The notes: a model not told the origin generated them from the letters alone. A stretch of DNA of 64,000 nt from Microbispora catharanthi (GCF_006334915.2 NZ_VDMA02000014.1:124001-188000); one strand, 5' to 3'. Numbered from the stretch's first letter, positions 30,029 through 39,384 are shown. Made by a program: numbers and translations.

Positions 30029-31396
30029 TCAGCCGTACATGCCGGGGGTGGTGGCGGTGCCGTCGTTGACGGCGTGGAGGCCGCCCTTCTCGTCACGCCA
30101 CAGGCGCCAGCCGTTCTGGCTGCCGGTGAACCAGGAGGGCGGCGCGGAGGAGGAGTCCTTGCGCTTGCCCGTGGCCAGGTCGAACTCGCAGAGCGCCGCG
30201 ATCGAGTAGAACCCGGAGATCATGCCGCGCAGCGGCAGCGGCTTGGGATCGGTCACGCAGAACGACCAGCCGGTCGCGCCGCTCACCGGGGTCGGCTCAC
30301 CGGTGCTGAGATCGAAGACCGAACCGGGAGCGTCGCGCTTGAGGAAGCCGAGCTTGTTCATCTCGGGAGGGAAGGCCAGCCACCAGCCCGACCCGGGAAC
30401 CTGGGTGGGCGTGATCTGCCCCAGGACCCGTCCGGTCTCGGCGTCGAGCCGGGCGAACCCGCCGTACTGGCCCTGCTCGTCGACCGGCCGGACCACCGGC
30501 GCGTACGCGGGGTTGCCGCTGGGGTAGACGCGGACGACGGACGGCCGCATCCAGTCGACGGCGCCGTCGGCGAGACGCGCGGAGAACAGGCCGAACGTCG
30601 AGGTCTCCTTGGTCTGGGGGTTGGTGTACGGGGCGACGTACCCGATGATCTTGTCGCCCGTCGCGCCGAAGGCCCAGCCCCCGCTCAGGTCGACGTCGGG
30701 GCCGAGGGCCTGCTCGATCGGCAGCTGCCAGACGGTCTTGCCGTCCTTGAGCGCGCGGGCCTCCAGCACCGGGTGGGAGGCGAGCCTGAGCAGGACGACC
30801 TTGGACGCGTCGGACCACTCGACCTCCGCGATGCCGGCCAGGCGCCACTTCACGGCGCCGTTGCGGGGGTCGAGGACCACGACGCGGGCGGACGAGAGCG
30901 CGGTGTCCTCGGAGACGCAGACATACGGCCCGCAGCGCTGCGGCCCGAAGGTGGACCGCACGGGCCTGGTCCACTTCTGCTGCCCGGTGCGGGCGTCCCT
31001 GGCGACCAGCGTGGCGCCCTTGTGGCCGGCCGCGGCGGGGTCGAGCGCGATCACCGCGGCCTGCCCGCCGCCGGTCTCCACGGTCGCCGGAGCCTGCACC
31101 CCCATGCCGGGGAGCCGGCCCGCCATCGTCGCGGGGTGCGCCCACAGCCGACGGCCGGTGGCGAGGTCGAGGGCGACGGTCTCCAGGGAGCCGTCGGGCC
31201 GCATGGAGGTGGTGGCCGCGACGCCGCCTCCCGTGGTGGCCCGGCTGACCGCGTTCACCTGCGTGTTCTGCCAGGCCGGGGAGTCCTTGGCGGCTTCGTC
31301 GCCGCCGGAGCAGCCGGTGAGGGCGCCCCCGGTCAGCAGGGCGGTCGCGGCGAGCGCCAGAGCGGGTTTCACGTGGTTCAGCTGGGGCCGGATCAT
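30029..31396 (-). CDS. PQQ-like beta-propeller lipoprotein
   Basis: 455 aa. A type II signal (LLTGGALTGC, with Cys about residue 26) anchors it to the outer membrane face. The body repeats PQQ-enzyme-like blades such as RRLWAHPATMAG, VARDARTGQQKWTRPV and LDPRNGAVKWRLAG. No catalytic calcium or PQQ residues can be named, so a binding or scaffolding role (as in BamB-like or FG-GAP-like proteins) is likelier than dehydrogenase activity. ATG 31396 follows AGGAG. It is separated by 47 nt from an SGNH hydrolase gene on the same strand. Confidence 0.82.
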   Translation of the reverse strand: MIRPQLNHVKPALALAATALLTGGALTGCSGGDEAAKDSPAWQNTQVNAVSRATTGGGVAATTSMRPDGSLETVALDLATGRRLWAHPATMAGRLPGMGVQAPATVETGGGQAAVIALDPAAAGHKGATLVARDARTGQQKWTRPVRSTFGPQRCGPYVCVSEDTALSSARVVVLDPRNGAVKWRLAGIAEVEWSDASKVVLLRLASHPVLEARALKDGKTVWQLPIEQALGPDVDLSGGWAFGATGDKIIGYVAPYTNPQTKETSTFGLFSARLADGAVDWMRPSVVRVYPSGNPAYAPVVRPVDEQGQYGGFARLDAETGRVLGQITPTQVPGSGWWLAFPPEMNKLGFLKRDAPGSVFDLSTGEPTPVSGATGWSFCVTDPKPLPLRGMISGFYSIAALCEFDLATGKRKDSSSAPPSWFTGSQNGWRLWRDEKGGLHAVNDGTATTPGMYG

Positions 31397-31443
31397 TTCG
31401 CTCCTACAGGGGGTGATGGCCCGGCCGCAGGAGGTAACCGGCT

Positions 31444-32418
31444 CTAGGCGTTCGGAAGCGGCCCGGGTCTCCGGCGGAGCAGCGCCGCCCACCGTCCATG
31501 GGGGCCGACCGCCCGGCCGGCGACACGGGTCGCGGTGACCTCGGTGCCGGGTTCCTCCACGGCCATTGCGGCCAAGAGGTATTGCGATCCTTCGACGCGC
31601 ACGGGTTCCGGCTCGGGCCACAACCCCAACGCGGCGCATACAGAAGGTAGCACTGCGTACGCGGCCTGTAGGTAACCTCGGGCAGATGGATGAAAACGAT
31701 CAGGTCCGAACATCTCGGCCGGGTTCGCGTCGAACTCGGGTCCGAGCAGGTCGGCGAACGCCACGGTGCGGCCGCCCGCCTCGACGACGGCGACCGTCTG
31801 GGCCGCGGCGAGCTGCCGCGACCAGCGCCGGGTGACCCATCGGAGCGGCTGCGCGATCGGGCGTACGGTGCCGAGGTCGGGGCAGGTGCCCACGACCACC
31901 TCCGCGCCGGCCTCGCGCAGCCGGCGCACGGCCTTCTGCAGGTGCCGCACGGCCCGGGCCGGCAGGGTGGCCGTGATCACGTCGTTGGCCCCCACGAAGA
32001 CGATCGCGATCTCCGGCCGGGTCTCCAGCGCGCGGTCCACCTGGACGCCGAGGTCCACCGACGCCGCACCCGACTGGCCGACCACGGTGAGGCGCACCGG
32101 GCGCTCGGCCACCGCCGCGAGCCCGTATGCGATGCGGACGGCCGGGGTGTCCTCGGGGCGGGTCATGCCGAGGCCGACGGAGAGGGAGTCGCCGAGGACG
32201 GCCATGCGGATCGGCTCCCCGGGGAAGGCGCCGTACACGCCGTCGGCCTGGGGGCCGTCGAGGCCGTGCGGCTGCCCCACGATGCGCCTGGCCACCATGG
32301 CCTCGGCCATCAACAGGCCGTACGTGACCGCTCCCAGGGCCGTGAGCCCGCCTCCGCCCACGGCGGCGGCGGTGGCGATGCGCCGCGCGGCGCGCACCGC
32401 GCCGGACGTCCAGACCAC
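31444..32418 (-). CDS. SGNH/GDSL-family hydrolase
   Basis: 324 aa. A hydrophobic N-terminus (ATAAAVGGGGLTALGAVTYGLL) is probably a signal anchor. Block I is MAVLGDSLSVGLGM with the nucleophilic Ser, block III holds the Asn in VFVGANDVITA, and block V is FGPDRFHPSARGY with Asp and His. This is the catalytic set for an esterase or lipase acting near the membrane. GTG 32418 has a GGAGGG site. It is divergent from the cystathionine beta-synthase gene. Confidence 0.88.
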   Translation of the reverse strand: MVWTSGAVRAARRIATAAAVGGGGLTALGAVTYGLLMAEAMVARRIVGQPHGLDGPQADGVYGAFPGEPIRMAVLGDSLSVGLGMTRPEDTPAVRIAYGLAAVAERPVRLTVVGQSGAASVDLGVQVDRALETRPEIAIVFVGANDVITATLPARAVRHLQKAVRRLREAGAEVVVGTCPDLGTVRPIAQPLRWVTRRWSRQLAAAQTVAVVEAGGRTVAFADLLGPEFDANPAEMFGPDRFHPSARGYLQAAYAVLPSVCAALGLWPEPEPVRVEGSQYLLAAMAVEEPGTEVTATRVAGRAVGPHGRWAALLRRRPGPLPNA

Positions 32419-32540
32419 CCGCCCTCCTCACGCTCACGGTACGGTTTGAAGTTAAGAAACTAGCCGAGTTCCGGCCACCCCTATCGGAACCCCGGCTGAC
32501 GGCAGGCTGACAAGCTTCGGCAAACAAGGTGGTCATCGCG

Positions 32541-33911
32541 GTGCGCGTACACGACTCGCTGGTGGAGCTGATGGGCAACACCCCGCTCGTCCGGCTGCGC
32601 AAGGTCACGGCGGGCGCGCCCGCCCAGATCCTGGCCAAGGTGGAGTACTTCAACCCCGGCGGCTCGGTGAAGGACCGCATCGCGGTGCGGATGATCGAGG
32701 CGGCCGAGCGGAGCGGCGAGCTCAAGCCCGGCGGCACGATCGTCGAGCCGACCTCCGGCAACACCGGTGTGGGCCTGGCCATCGTGGCGCAGGAGAAGGG
32801 CTACCGCTGCCTGTTCGTCTGCCCGGACAAGGTCGCCCAGGACAAGATCAACGTGCTCCGGGCGTACGGCGCGGAGGTCGTCGTCTGCCCGACCGCCGTC
32901 TCGCCCGACCACCCCGACTCGTACTACTCGGTGTCCGACCGGCTGGCCCGTGAGATCCCGAACGCCTGGAAGCCCGATCAGTACTCCAACCCCGAGAACC
33001 CGGCGAGCCACTACCACTCCACCGGCCCGGAGATCTGGGAGCAGACCGAGGGCAGGATCACGCACTTCGTCGCCGGCATCGGCACCGGCGGGACGATCAG
33101 CGGCACCGGCAAGTACCTCAAGGAGGTCTCCGGCGGCCGGGTGAAGGTCGTCGGCGCCGACCCCGTCGGTTCCGTCTACTCCGGCGGCACCGGCCGTCCC
33201 TACCTGGTGGAGGGCGTGGGCGAGGACATCTGGCCCGCGACGTACGACACCACGATCTGCGACGAGATCATCGCGGTCTCCGACAAGGACTCGTTCGGCA
33301 TGACCCGCAGGCTCGCCCGCGAGGAGGCGCTGCTCGTCGGCGGCTCGTGCGGCATGGCGGTGGTGGCGGCCGTACGGGTGGCCCAGGCGGCCGGGCCGGA
33401 CGACGTCGTGGTCGTGCTGCTGCCCGACGGCGGCCGCGGCTACCTGTCGAAGATCTTCAACGACGAGTGGATGGCCGACTACGGCTTCCTCACCACATCG
33501 AGCGAGGAGGGCCTGGTCGGCGACGTGCTGGGACGCAAGACGCCGGGGCTGCCCGAGTTCGTCCACGTCCACCCGCACGAGTCCGTCGGCACCGCGATCT
33601 CGATCATGCGGGAGTACAACGTCTCCCAGCTTCCGGTCATGAAGGAGGAGCCGCCGGTCATGGCGGCCGAGGTCATCGGCTCGATCGTGGAGCGCGACCT
33701 GCTGGAGGGCCTCTACCGCGGCCGGGTGCGGTCCGAGGACGAGATCGGCGGCCACATGTCCGCCCCGCTGCCCATGATCGGGTCAGGTGAGCCGGTGGCC
33801 CGGGCGGTCGAGGCGCTGGAGAAGGCCGACGCCGCCGTGGTCCTCGACGACGGCAAGCCGGTGGGCATGGTCACCCGTCAGGACCTGCTGGCCTTCCTCG
33901 CCAACCACTGA
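32541..33911 (+). CDS. Cystathionine beta-synthase
   Basis: 456 aa. The PLP lysine is Lys44 in NPGGSVKDRI; SGNTGVGLAIVA and GIGTGGTISGTGKYL hold the cofactor phosphate and substrate. The C-terminal third carries paired CBS domains (VGTAISIMREYNVSQLPV and GMVTRQDLLAFLANH), seen in regulated forms. It condenses serine and homocysteine into cystathionine. GTG 32541 matches the family N-terminus (VRVHDSLVELMGNTPLV). The following gene, 81 nt away, supplies the partner gamma-enzyme, giving a transsulfuration pair. Confidence 0.92.
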   Translation: MRVHDSLVELMGNTPLVRLRKVTAGAPAQILAKVEYFNPGGSVKDRIAVRMIEAAERSGELKPGGTIVEPTSGNTGVGLAIVAQEKGYRCLFVCPDKVAQDKINVLRAYGAEVVVCPTAVSPDHPDSYYSVSDRLAREIPNAWKPDQYSNPENPASHYHSTGPEIWEQTEGRITHFVAGIGTGGTISGTGKYLKEVSGGRVKVVGADPVGSVYSGGTGRPYLVEGVGEDIWPATYDTTICDEIIAVSDKDSFGMTRRLAREEALLVGGSCGMAVVAAVRVAQAAGPDDVVVVLLPDGGRGYLSKIFNDEWMADYGFLTTSSEEGLVGDVLGRKTPGLPEFVHVHPHESVGTAISIMREYNVSQLPVMKEEPPVMAAEVIGSIVERDLLEGLYRGRVRSEDEIGGHMSAPLPMIGSGEPVARAVEALEKADAAVVLDDGKPVGMVTRQDLLAFLANH

Positions 33912-33979
33912 TCCGGCGACTGAGCCGGTCACCTGGCCGACGGCTGACGCGCCCGCCGGGACCAGGCGGGCCGGGCGGC

Positions 33980-33993
33980 TACGCTCGACCCCA
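33980..33993 (+). promoter_or_regulatory. Leaderless-type -10 element of the gamma-synthase gene
   Basis: TACGCT at 33980-33985 lies seven nucleotides before the ATG, with no ribosome site between them. The next gene therefore probably has its own leaderless transcript. Confidence 0.45.
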
Positions 33994-35132
33994 TGAACCA
34001 AGGTTTCGAGACGCTGGCCATCCACGCGGGCCAGGAGGCGGACCCGCACACGGGCGCCGTCGTTCCTCCTATATACGCCGTGTCCACCTACAAGCAGGAC
34101 GGCGTGGGCGGCCTGCGGGCGGGATACGAGTACAGCCGGTCGGCCAACCCGACCAGGACCGCCCTTGAGGAGGCGCTGGCCGCCGTCGAGGGCGGCGTGC
34201 GCGGGCTGGCCTTCGCGTCGGGCCTCGCCGCCGAGGACACGCTGCTGCGCACCGTCTGCAAGCCCGGCGACCACGTGGTGATCCCCGACGACGCCTACGG
34301 CGGCACCTACCGGCTGTTCTCCCGGGTGCTCCAGGAGTGGGGGGTCTCCTTCGACCCGGTGCCGCTCGGCGACCTGGACGCGGTGCGCGCCGCCGTACGG
34401 CCGGAAACGAAGGCGGTCTGGGTGGAGACGCCCACGAACCCGCTGCTGAACGTCGCGGACATCGCCGCGCTGGCGGACGTCGCCCACGACGGCGGCGCGG
34501 TGCTCGTGGTGGACAACACCTTCGCCTCGCCCTACCTGCAGCAGCCGCTCAGCCTGGGCGCGGACGCCGTGGTCCACTCGACGACCAAGTACGTCGGCGG
34601 CCACTCCGACGTGGTCGGCGGCGCGCTGGTGACGCGGTCGGCGGACCTCGGCGAGCGGCTGGCCTACCACCAGAACGCGATGGGCGCGGTGGCCGGACCC
34701 TTCGACTCCTGGCTCACCCTGCGCGGCCTCAAGACGCTGGGCGTGCGCATGGACCGGCACTGCGACAACGCCGAGCGCGTGGTCGACCTGCTGCTGTCGC
34801 ACCCGAAGGTCGTCCAGGTCCTCTACCCGGGCCTGCCCGAGCACCCCGGCCACGAGGTCGCGGCCAAGCAGATGCGGCGCTTCGGCGGGATGGTGTCGTT
34901 CCGCGTCGAGGGCGGCGAGGAGGCGGCCGTCGAGATCTGCAACCGCGCCAAGCTGTTCACGCTTGGAGAGTCGCTCGGCGGCGTCGAGTCCCTGATCGAG
35001 CACCCCGGCCGGATGACCCACGCGTCGGCCGCCGGGTCGCCGCTGGAGGTCCCGGCCGACCTGGTCCGCCTGTCGGTCGGCATCGAGACCGTCGACGACC
35101 TTCTGGCCGACCTCTCCGAGGCCCTCGGCTGA
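33993..35132 (+). CDS. Cystathionine gamma-synthase / gamma-lyase (PLP enzyme)
   Basis: 379 aa. A Cys/Met-metabolism PLP enzyme: the YEYSRSANPTRTALEEALAA substrate segment, FASGLAAED, the VVHSTTKYVGGHSDVVGGAL loop with PLP Lys199, and the C-terminal GGVESLIEHPGRMTHA. Synthase (making cystathionine from a homoserine ester) and lyase (splitting it to cysteine) cannot be told apart from sequence alone. Pairing with a beta-synthase argues for reverse transsulfuration and lyase use; this is context-based inference. Confidence 0.9.
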   Translation: MNQGFETLAIHAGQEADPHTGAVVPPIYAVSTYKQDGVGGLRAGYEYSRSANPTRTALEEALAAVEGGVRGLAFASGLAAEDTLLRTVCKPGDHVVIPDDAYGGTYRLFSRVLQEWGVSFDPVPLGDLDAVRAAVRPETKAVWVETPTNPLLNVADIAALADVAHDGGAVLVVDNTFASPYLQQPLSLGADAVVHSTTKYVGGHSDVVGGALVTRSADLGERLAYHQNAMGAVAGPFDSWLTLRGLKTLGVRMDRHCDNAERVVDLLLSHPKVVQVLYPGLPEHPGHEVAAKQMRRFGGMVSFRVEGGEEAAVEICNRAKLFTLGESLGGVESLIEHPGRMTHASAAGSPLEVPADLVRLSVGIETVDDLLADLSEALG

Positions 35133-35144
35133 CGACCGTCTGAC

Positions 35145-35250
35145 GTCCGCTCCGCGCTCCGTCTAATGGGCGCTCCGCGCTCTGTCTATTGGGCGCTCCG
35201 CGCTCTGTCTATTGGGCGCTCCGCGCTCTGTCTATTGGGCGCTCCGCGCT
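35145..35250. repeat. 23-bp tandem repeat (about 4.6 copies)
   Basis: Three identical units starting at 35168, 35191 and 35214 (GGGCGCTCCGCGCTCTGTC plus TATT) are flanked by a diverged copy at 35145 and a partial copy at 35237. Each unit contains the self-complementary GCGCTCCGCGC. The array fills the gap between the gamma-synthase and the convergent MFS gene and supplies the MFS stop codon at 35232. Confidence 0.9.
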
Positions 35251-36434
35251 GGGGCCCTACGCTCCGGCGCGGAGGCGCGGGCGGGAGCCACCCACCGTTC
35301 GCACAGCAGGGCGGCGAGCGCCGCGGCGGTCAGGAGGGCGCCCGCCACGGTCACGCTGCGGACCCCCGAGTGGTCGATGAGCGCGCCGCCGAGCAGCGAC
35401 CCGCCCGCGATGCCGACGTTGAAGGCCGAGCCGCTGCCGGCCGAGGCGATGTCGGTGCTGCCCGGGGCCACCTGCAGCGCGCGGCTCGCGATGGCCGCCG
35501 CCAGCGCGCTGAACGACATGCCCGTCACGCAGAGAGCTATCACCGCCACCGGGTGCAGGGCGCCGAAGACGTACAGGGTGAGCAGCGCGCACGTGATGAG
35601 GGCCAGCGGCCCGACGAGGGCCGTCCTTGGCCGGCTGTCGAGCAGCCGGCCGACCACGATGGTCCCCGCGACCCCGGCGATTCCGGACGCGAGGAGCAGC
35701 GGGCTGAGCGCGGCCGGGGCGAAGCCACCGAAGTCCAGCAGGAACGGCGTGATGTAGGTGTACGCGGTGAGGTAGCCGCCCACGCCGATGACGGTGGCGA
35801 CGATGAGCAGCGCGTAGCGGCGGGCGTCCGGGGTCGCGCCGCGGCCCGGTTCGTGGCCGTCGGAGCCCACGCGCGGCATCAGCGTCGCCACGGTGACGCA
35901 CGTGACGAGGCCGACGGCGGCGGCAAGGGCGAACGCGGTCCGCCAGCCGACCTGCTGGCCGAGCCAGGTGCCTGCGGGGACGCCGAGGACGGGCCCCAGG
36001 GAACTGCCGATCGACATCCGGGCGATCGCGCGCCCCCGGATCTCCGGGGGGAACATCGCCGCCGCGGCCGGGGTCGCGACCGACCAGAACAGCGCCTGGG
36101 TGGCCGCGACCAGCAGCCGTCCGCCCAGCAGCACCGGGTAGTTCGGCGCCACGGCGGTCAGCAGCATCCCCGCGACGAACACGCCGAGCGTGACGGTGAG
36201 CAACCTGCGCCGCGGCACCCGCTGGGTCAGCCGGGTGAGCGGCAGCGACGCCAGCACCACGACCGCGGCGTACCCCGTGACCAGCAGGCCCGTCTCGGAC
36301 GGCGACCGGTCCAGGTCGGCCGCCATGACCGTGAGCAGCCCGATGGGGAGGACCTCGGCGGTGACGTAGGTGAAGGCCCCGACGGCGAGGGCGACCAGCG
36401 CCCACGCCGCGCGGCGTTGCGTCGTAAGGTGCAC
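35232..36434 (-). CDS. MFS transporter (drug/proton antiporter type)
   Basis: 400 aa with about 12 hydrophobic helices. The A-motif region reads LTRLTQRVPRRRLL between helices 2 and 3, and the central loop is charged (MPRVGSDGHEPGRG). It resembles the AraJ/sugar-efflux and multidrug subgroup (FTYVTAEVLPIGLLTVMAADL at the start). Export of a drug, sugar or arabinoside is possible but unproven. GTG 36434 has GAGGAG upstream. The last codons (RSAQ-stop) come from the tandem repeat, so its C-terminus may have been altered by repeat growth. Confidence 0.88.
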   Translation of the reverse strand: MHLTTQRRAAWALVALAVGAFTYVTAEVLPIGLLTVMAADLDRSPSETGLLVTGYAAVVVLASLPLTRLTQRVPRRRLLTVTLGVFVAGMLLTAVAPNYPVLLGGRLLVAATQALFWSVATPAAAAMFPPEIRGRAIARMSIGSSLGPVLGVPAGTWLGQQVGWRTAFALAAAVGLVTCVTVATLMPRVGSDGHEPGRGATPDARRYALLIVATVIGVGGYLTAYTYITPFLLDFGGFAPAALSPLLLASGIAGVAGTIVVGRLLDSRPRTALVGPLALITCALLTLYVFGALHPVAVIALCVTGMSFSALAAAIASRALQVAPGSTDIASAGSGSAFNVGIAGGSLLGGALIDHSGVRSVTVAGALLTAAALAALLCERWVAPARASAPERRAPARSAQ

Positions 36435-36506
36435 CCGCTCCTCTTTCCCCCGTTTCCGGCCAAAGACGTTCTACCGGACATACGGGGGAAAGCGGGAATC
36501 TTTCTC

Positions 36507-36938
36507 TCAGGGGTTGAAGAAGACCATCAGGAACAGGATGACGAGCCAGATCAGGGCGCTGATGCCGCCCAGTGCGGCGATCCGACCGGTCTGCACCTTG
36601 GCGTCGTCCTCCGGCGACTCGCTGGACAGTGCCGCGATGGCCGTGCGCTGGTCACGCTCGACGATCACCAGCAGGACGGCCGCGACGACGAACAGCGTCA
36701 TCGACACCGACAGGTAGGGCGCGCCGAGAGCGCTGCGGCCAAGCAGCAGGCCGAACAGGAAGACCCCGATCGTGAGCAGGCCGAACAGCCGGGTCGCGCG
36801 GTGCAGATACCGCAGCACCGCGACCTCCCTGGCCCGGATGTAGCGCGGTGTGACGCTCGTGACCGCCGTGAGCGGACCGAGCGCGAAGATCGCGAATCCT
36901 ATGTGCAGCCACAGCAGGAAATGGTCGAGAGGCGACAT
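36507..36938 (-). CDS. Small integral membrane protein of unknown function
   Basis: 143 aa, with four probable helices: FLLWLHIGFAIFALGPLTAV, LFGLLTIGVFLFGLLLG, LSVSMTLFVVAAVLLVIVE and ISALIWLVILFLMVFF. The loop between helices 1 and 2 is arginine-rich (TPRYIRAREVAVLRYLHRATR). It resembles DUF2269-type conserved membrane proteins, not enough to assign function. It lies between the MFS gene and a tiny membrane ORF on the same strand. Confidence 0.7.
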   Translation of the reverse strand: MSPLDHFLLWLHIGFAIFALGPLTAVTSVTPRYIRAREVAVLRYLHRATRLFGLLTIGVFLFGLLLGRSALGAPYLSVSMTLFVVAAVLLVIVERDQRTAIAALSSESPEDDAKVQTGRIAALGGISALIWLVILFLMVFFNP

Positions 36939-37024
36939 GGGCAGAGGCTATCGCCTGGGCTTATCGGCCCGCAGTCGCCCGGAGCCCTCGTAGTGGGCGC
37001 GTCGGACGCCGGGGCGTCGAGGAA

Positions 37025-37117
37025 CTACTTCCGGCGACGGGGGCGGTTGTGGACCGCCATCTCGTACAACACTCCGGTGAGGATCATGAGAACGACGAGG
37101 CCGACCGCTGCGAACAT
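37025..37117 (-). CDS. 30-residue single-helix membrane peptide
   Basis: The peptide MFAAVGLVVLMILTGVLYEM is a hydrophobic helix, followed by a basic tail AVHNRPRRRK. ATG 37117 has an AAGGAG site 8 nt upstream. Charge distribution predicts N-out, C-in or a short anchor. Such tiny peptides are easily missed and no function can be assigned. The remainder of 37118-37440 contains a 13-bp palindrome ATCGATTATCGAT near 37205 but no gene I can support. Confidence 0.5.
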   Translation of the reverse strand: MFAAVGLVVLMILTGVLYEMAVHNRPRRRK

Positions 37118-37440
37118 GGGAGCGCTCCTTCCACCGGCATGTGGAACGACCAGCGCGAACAGGGGATGCCTGTCTATCGTCCGCCGATTGCAGCCCGGTC
37201 GGCAATCGATTATCGATCCGCCGGTACCGTCTCCCGGGGTCACGGCCGCCGTCTCCCCGCTCGCGCCCGCTGCCCGTCTTTCCGAGTGTCCGGTGCTTGA
37301 CGCGCCCCCCGTATCACGCCGATGCGCTTAGCCATGCCCGCATGAGAGGCGACGAACCGCTTCGCGGCGTCCCCTCAAGGCCGCGACCGGGCCAGGACCG
37401 GGCCGCGACCACGGGCTGCGTGCGGCCGGCCCGGCCCTCG

Positions 37441-39384
37441 TCAACGGGTGCGGCGGGCGCGCAGGAAGTCGCTGACGACGTACTCGCCGAGGCGGTCGGC
37501 GCTGGCGGAGAAGACGCGGCCGCCGTTGCGCCGGGCGACCTCGTCCACGAACTCGCGCAGCCGGTCGTCGGCGGCCAGCATGAAGACGTTGATCGTCGCG
37601 CGCCGCCGGGTCATCTTGTCGACCTCGGCGAGCGTCAGCGTCAGCGTCTCCTGCGACGGCGGCCACTCGAAACGCGGCACGCCGTTGCGCATCAGGTGCG
37701 CCGTCGGCTCGCCGTCGGTCACCACCAGAACCACCGGCTCGAAGTCCGGGTGCCGGTCGAGGTGACGGCCCGCGATCAGCAGGGCGTGGTGCAGGTTGGT
37801 GCCCTGGACCATGTCCCATTCGAGCCCGGCCAGCTCGTCGGGCCGCAGCACCCGCGCGTAGTTCGAGAACCCGATGATCTGCACCGCGTCCTGCGGGAAC
37901 TTCGAGGCCACCAGCGCCTGGAGGGCGAGGGCGGTCTGCTTGGCCGCCGCCCAGGTGCCGCGCAGGGCCATCGAGTAGGACAGGTCGACCAGCAGGCACA
38001 CGGCCGCCGCCGAACGCCGCTCGGTCTCCACGACCTCGAAGTCGTCCACCGACAGGCTCACCGGCGCGCCGCCGCCCCGCCGTACGCCGTTGACGACCGT
38101 ACGCACGACGTCGATGGGCTGCTCGTCGCCGAAGCGCCACGAACGGGTCGATCCGGTCGGCTCCCCGGCCGTGCCCGCGTCGCGCTGGTCGTGGTCGCCG
38201 CGGCGGCCCGAGTCGAGCGAGGCGAAGACCCGGCGCAGGGCGGTCTCCCCGAGCCGGCGTACGGCCTTGGGGGTGAGCTCCAGCTTGCCGCGGTTGCGCC
38301 GCAGGTAGCCCTGGGCCTCCAGCTCGCGCTCGACCTGCCGCAGGGCCTCCAGGTCGTCCACGGCCGAGCGGCCGAGCGCCCGCCTGATGGCGGCCTCGTC
38401 GATGTCGTCGAGCCGGGCGCCGGGGTAGTCCTGGCGCAGCGCGGTCTCCAGATCGCCGAGGTCGGCCAGCTCCTGCAGGGCCGTCACGGCGTCGCCCATG
38501 TCCATCGGCTGCTCGCCGGACACCCGTTCGGGGGCGCCCCAGGCGAGGTCGGGGCGGCGGGCGTAGAGGGCGTCGCCGAGCCGGCGCATCTGCTCGGCCA
38601 GGCCCGCCTGCTCCAGCGTTTGGTTGATCAGCCCGGCCAGCTCCTCGCGCTGCTCAGGGGTGAGCGAGGCGAGCAGCCGCTGCGCGGCGGCGGCGCGGCG
38701 GGCGAGCTGGTCGACCAGCTCGTCGAGGTTTCGCGGATTCTCGGGGAACATGTCCCCGTATTGCTGCATGAACCGATCGAAGTCATCCTGGGTGTGCTCG
38801 CCCCGGGCGTCGCGGTCCAGCATGTCGTTGAGGTCCGACATCATCTGCCTGACCCGCTCCATGGCGGCCGGGTCGGGGTTGGCCAGCGCGTCGCGCATGC
38901 CGCGGAACTGGCTGTCGAGGACCTCCCGGCGCAGCAGGTCGCGCAGCTCCTCGAACGTCTGCCGCGCGGCGGCCGACCGCCAGTCGTAGTCGGCCAGCTC
39001 CTGAACCGCCCGCGCCGTGTCCGAGGGCAGCGCGTCGAGCGCCGACTCCCGGAAGCGGGCGTCGTCGGAAGGATCAGGGAACAGCTCGGCCCGCTCCTGG
39101 CCGATCGCCTTGTCGAGCAGGGCGCGCGCGCGTTCCAGCGTGCCGTCGAGCCGGGTGTTCTCCCGCAGCTCGCGGCGGCGCCGCCGCACCTGGCGGAGCA
39201 GGTCGTCGAGGCCGCGGCGGTCGGGAGCGCCGGGGAGCCCCCGCCTGAGCAGGTCGCGCAGCGCGTCGAGCGGTGTCGAGCCGGACAGGATGGCGTCGCC
39301 CATCTCGTCCAGCGCCGAACGCACGTCGTAGGGCGGAGCCAGCGGGTCCGGCCCGTCGTGGTACTCCCGGTAGAAGTAGCTCAC
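37441..39384 (-). CDS. VWA-domain protein (MoxR partner)
   Basis: 647 aa. The long N-terminal part is helical and highly charged, with an extended Arg/Glu/Asp-rich segment. The C-terminal ~200 residues form a von Willebrand A domain with MIDAS motif CLLVDLSYSMALRG (DxSxS) and VVLVVTDGEPTAHL. GTG 39384 overlaps the stop of the AAA gene by 4 nt, so the two are made together. AAA(MoxR)-VWA pairs act as chaperone-like machines that load metals or remodel protein complexes. The client here is unknown. Confidence 0.83.
   Translation of the reverse strand: MSYFYREYHDGPDPLAPPYDVRSALDEMGDAILSGSTPLDALRDLLRRGLPGAPDRRGLDDLLRQVRRRRRELRENTRLDGTLERARALLDKAIGQERAELFPDPSDDARFRESALDALPSDTARAVQELADYDWRSAAARQTFEELRDLLRREVLDSQFRGMRDALANPDPAAMERVRQMMSDLNDMLDRDARGEHTQDDFDRFMQQYGDMFPENPRNLDELVDQLARRAAAAQRLLASLTPEQREELAGLINQTLEQAGLAEQMRRLGDALYARRPDLAWGAPERVSGEQPMDMGDAVTALQELADLGDLETALRQDYPGARLDDIDEAAIRRALGRSAVDDLEALRQVERELEAQGYLRRNRGKLELTPKAVRRLGETALRRVFASLDSGRRGDHDQRDAGTAGEPTGSTRSWRFGDEQPIDVVRTVVNGVRRGGGAPVSLSVDDFEVVETERRSAAAVCLLVDLSYSMALRGTWAAAKQTALALQALVASKFPQDAVQIIGFSNYARVLRPDELAGLEWDMVQGTNLHHALLIAGRHLDRHPDFEPVVLVVTDGEPTAHLMRNGVPRFEWPPSQETLTLTLAEVDKMTRRRATINVFMLAADDRLREFVDEVARRNGGRVFSASADRLGEYVVSDFLRARRTR

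Noticed and set aside
35145..35250. CRISPR array
   Set aside because: Units are contiguous with no spacers, and there are no cas genes in the window.
35166..37331. Plus-strand frame of 721 codons across the MFS gene and small membrane genes
   Set aside because: It is antisense to real minus-strand genes and begins in the tandem repeat; it has no domain.
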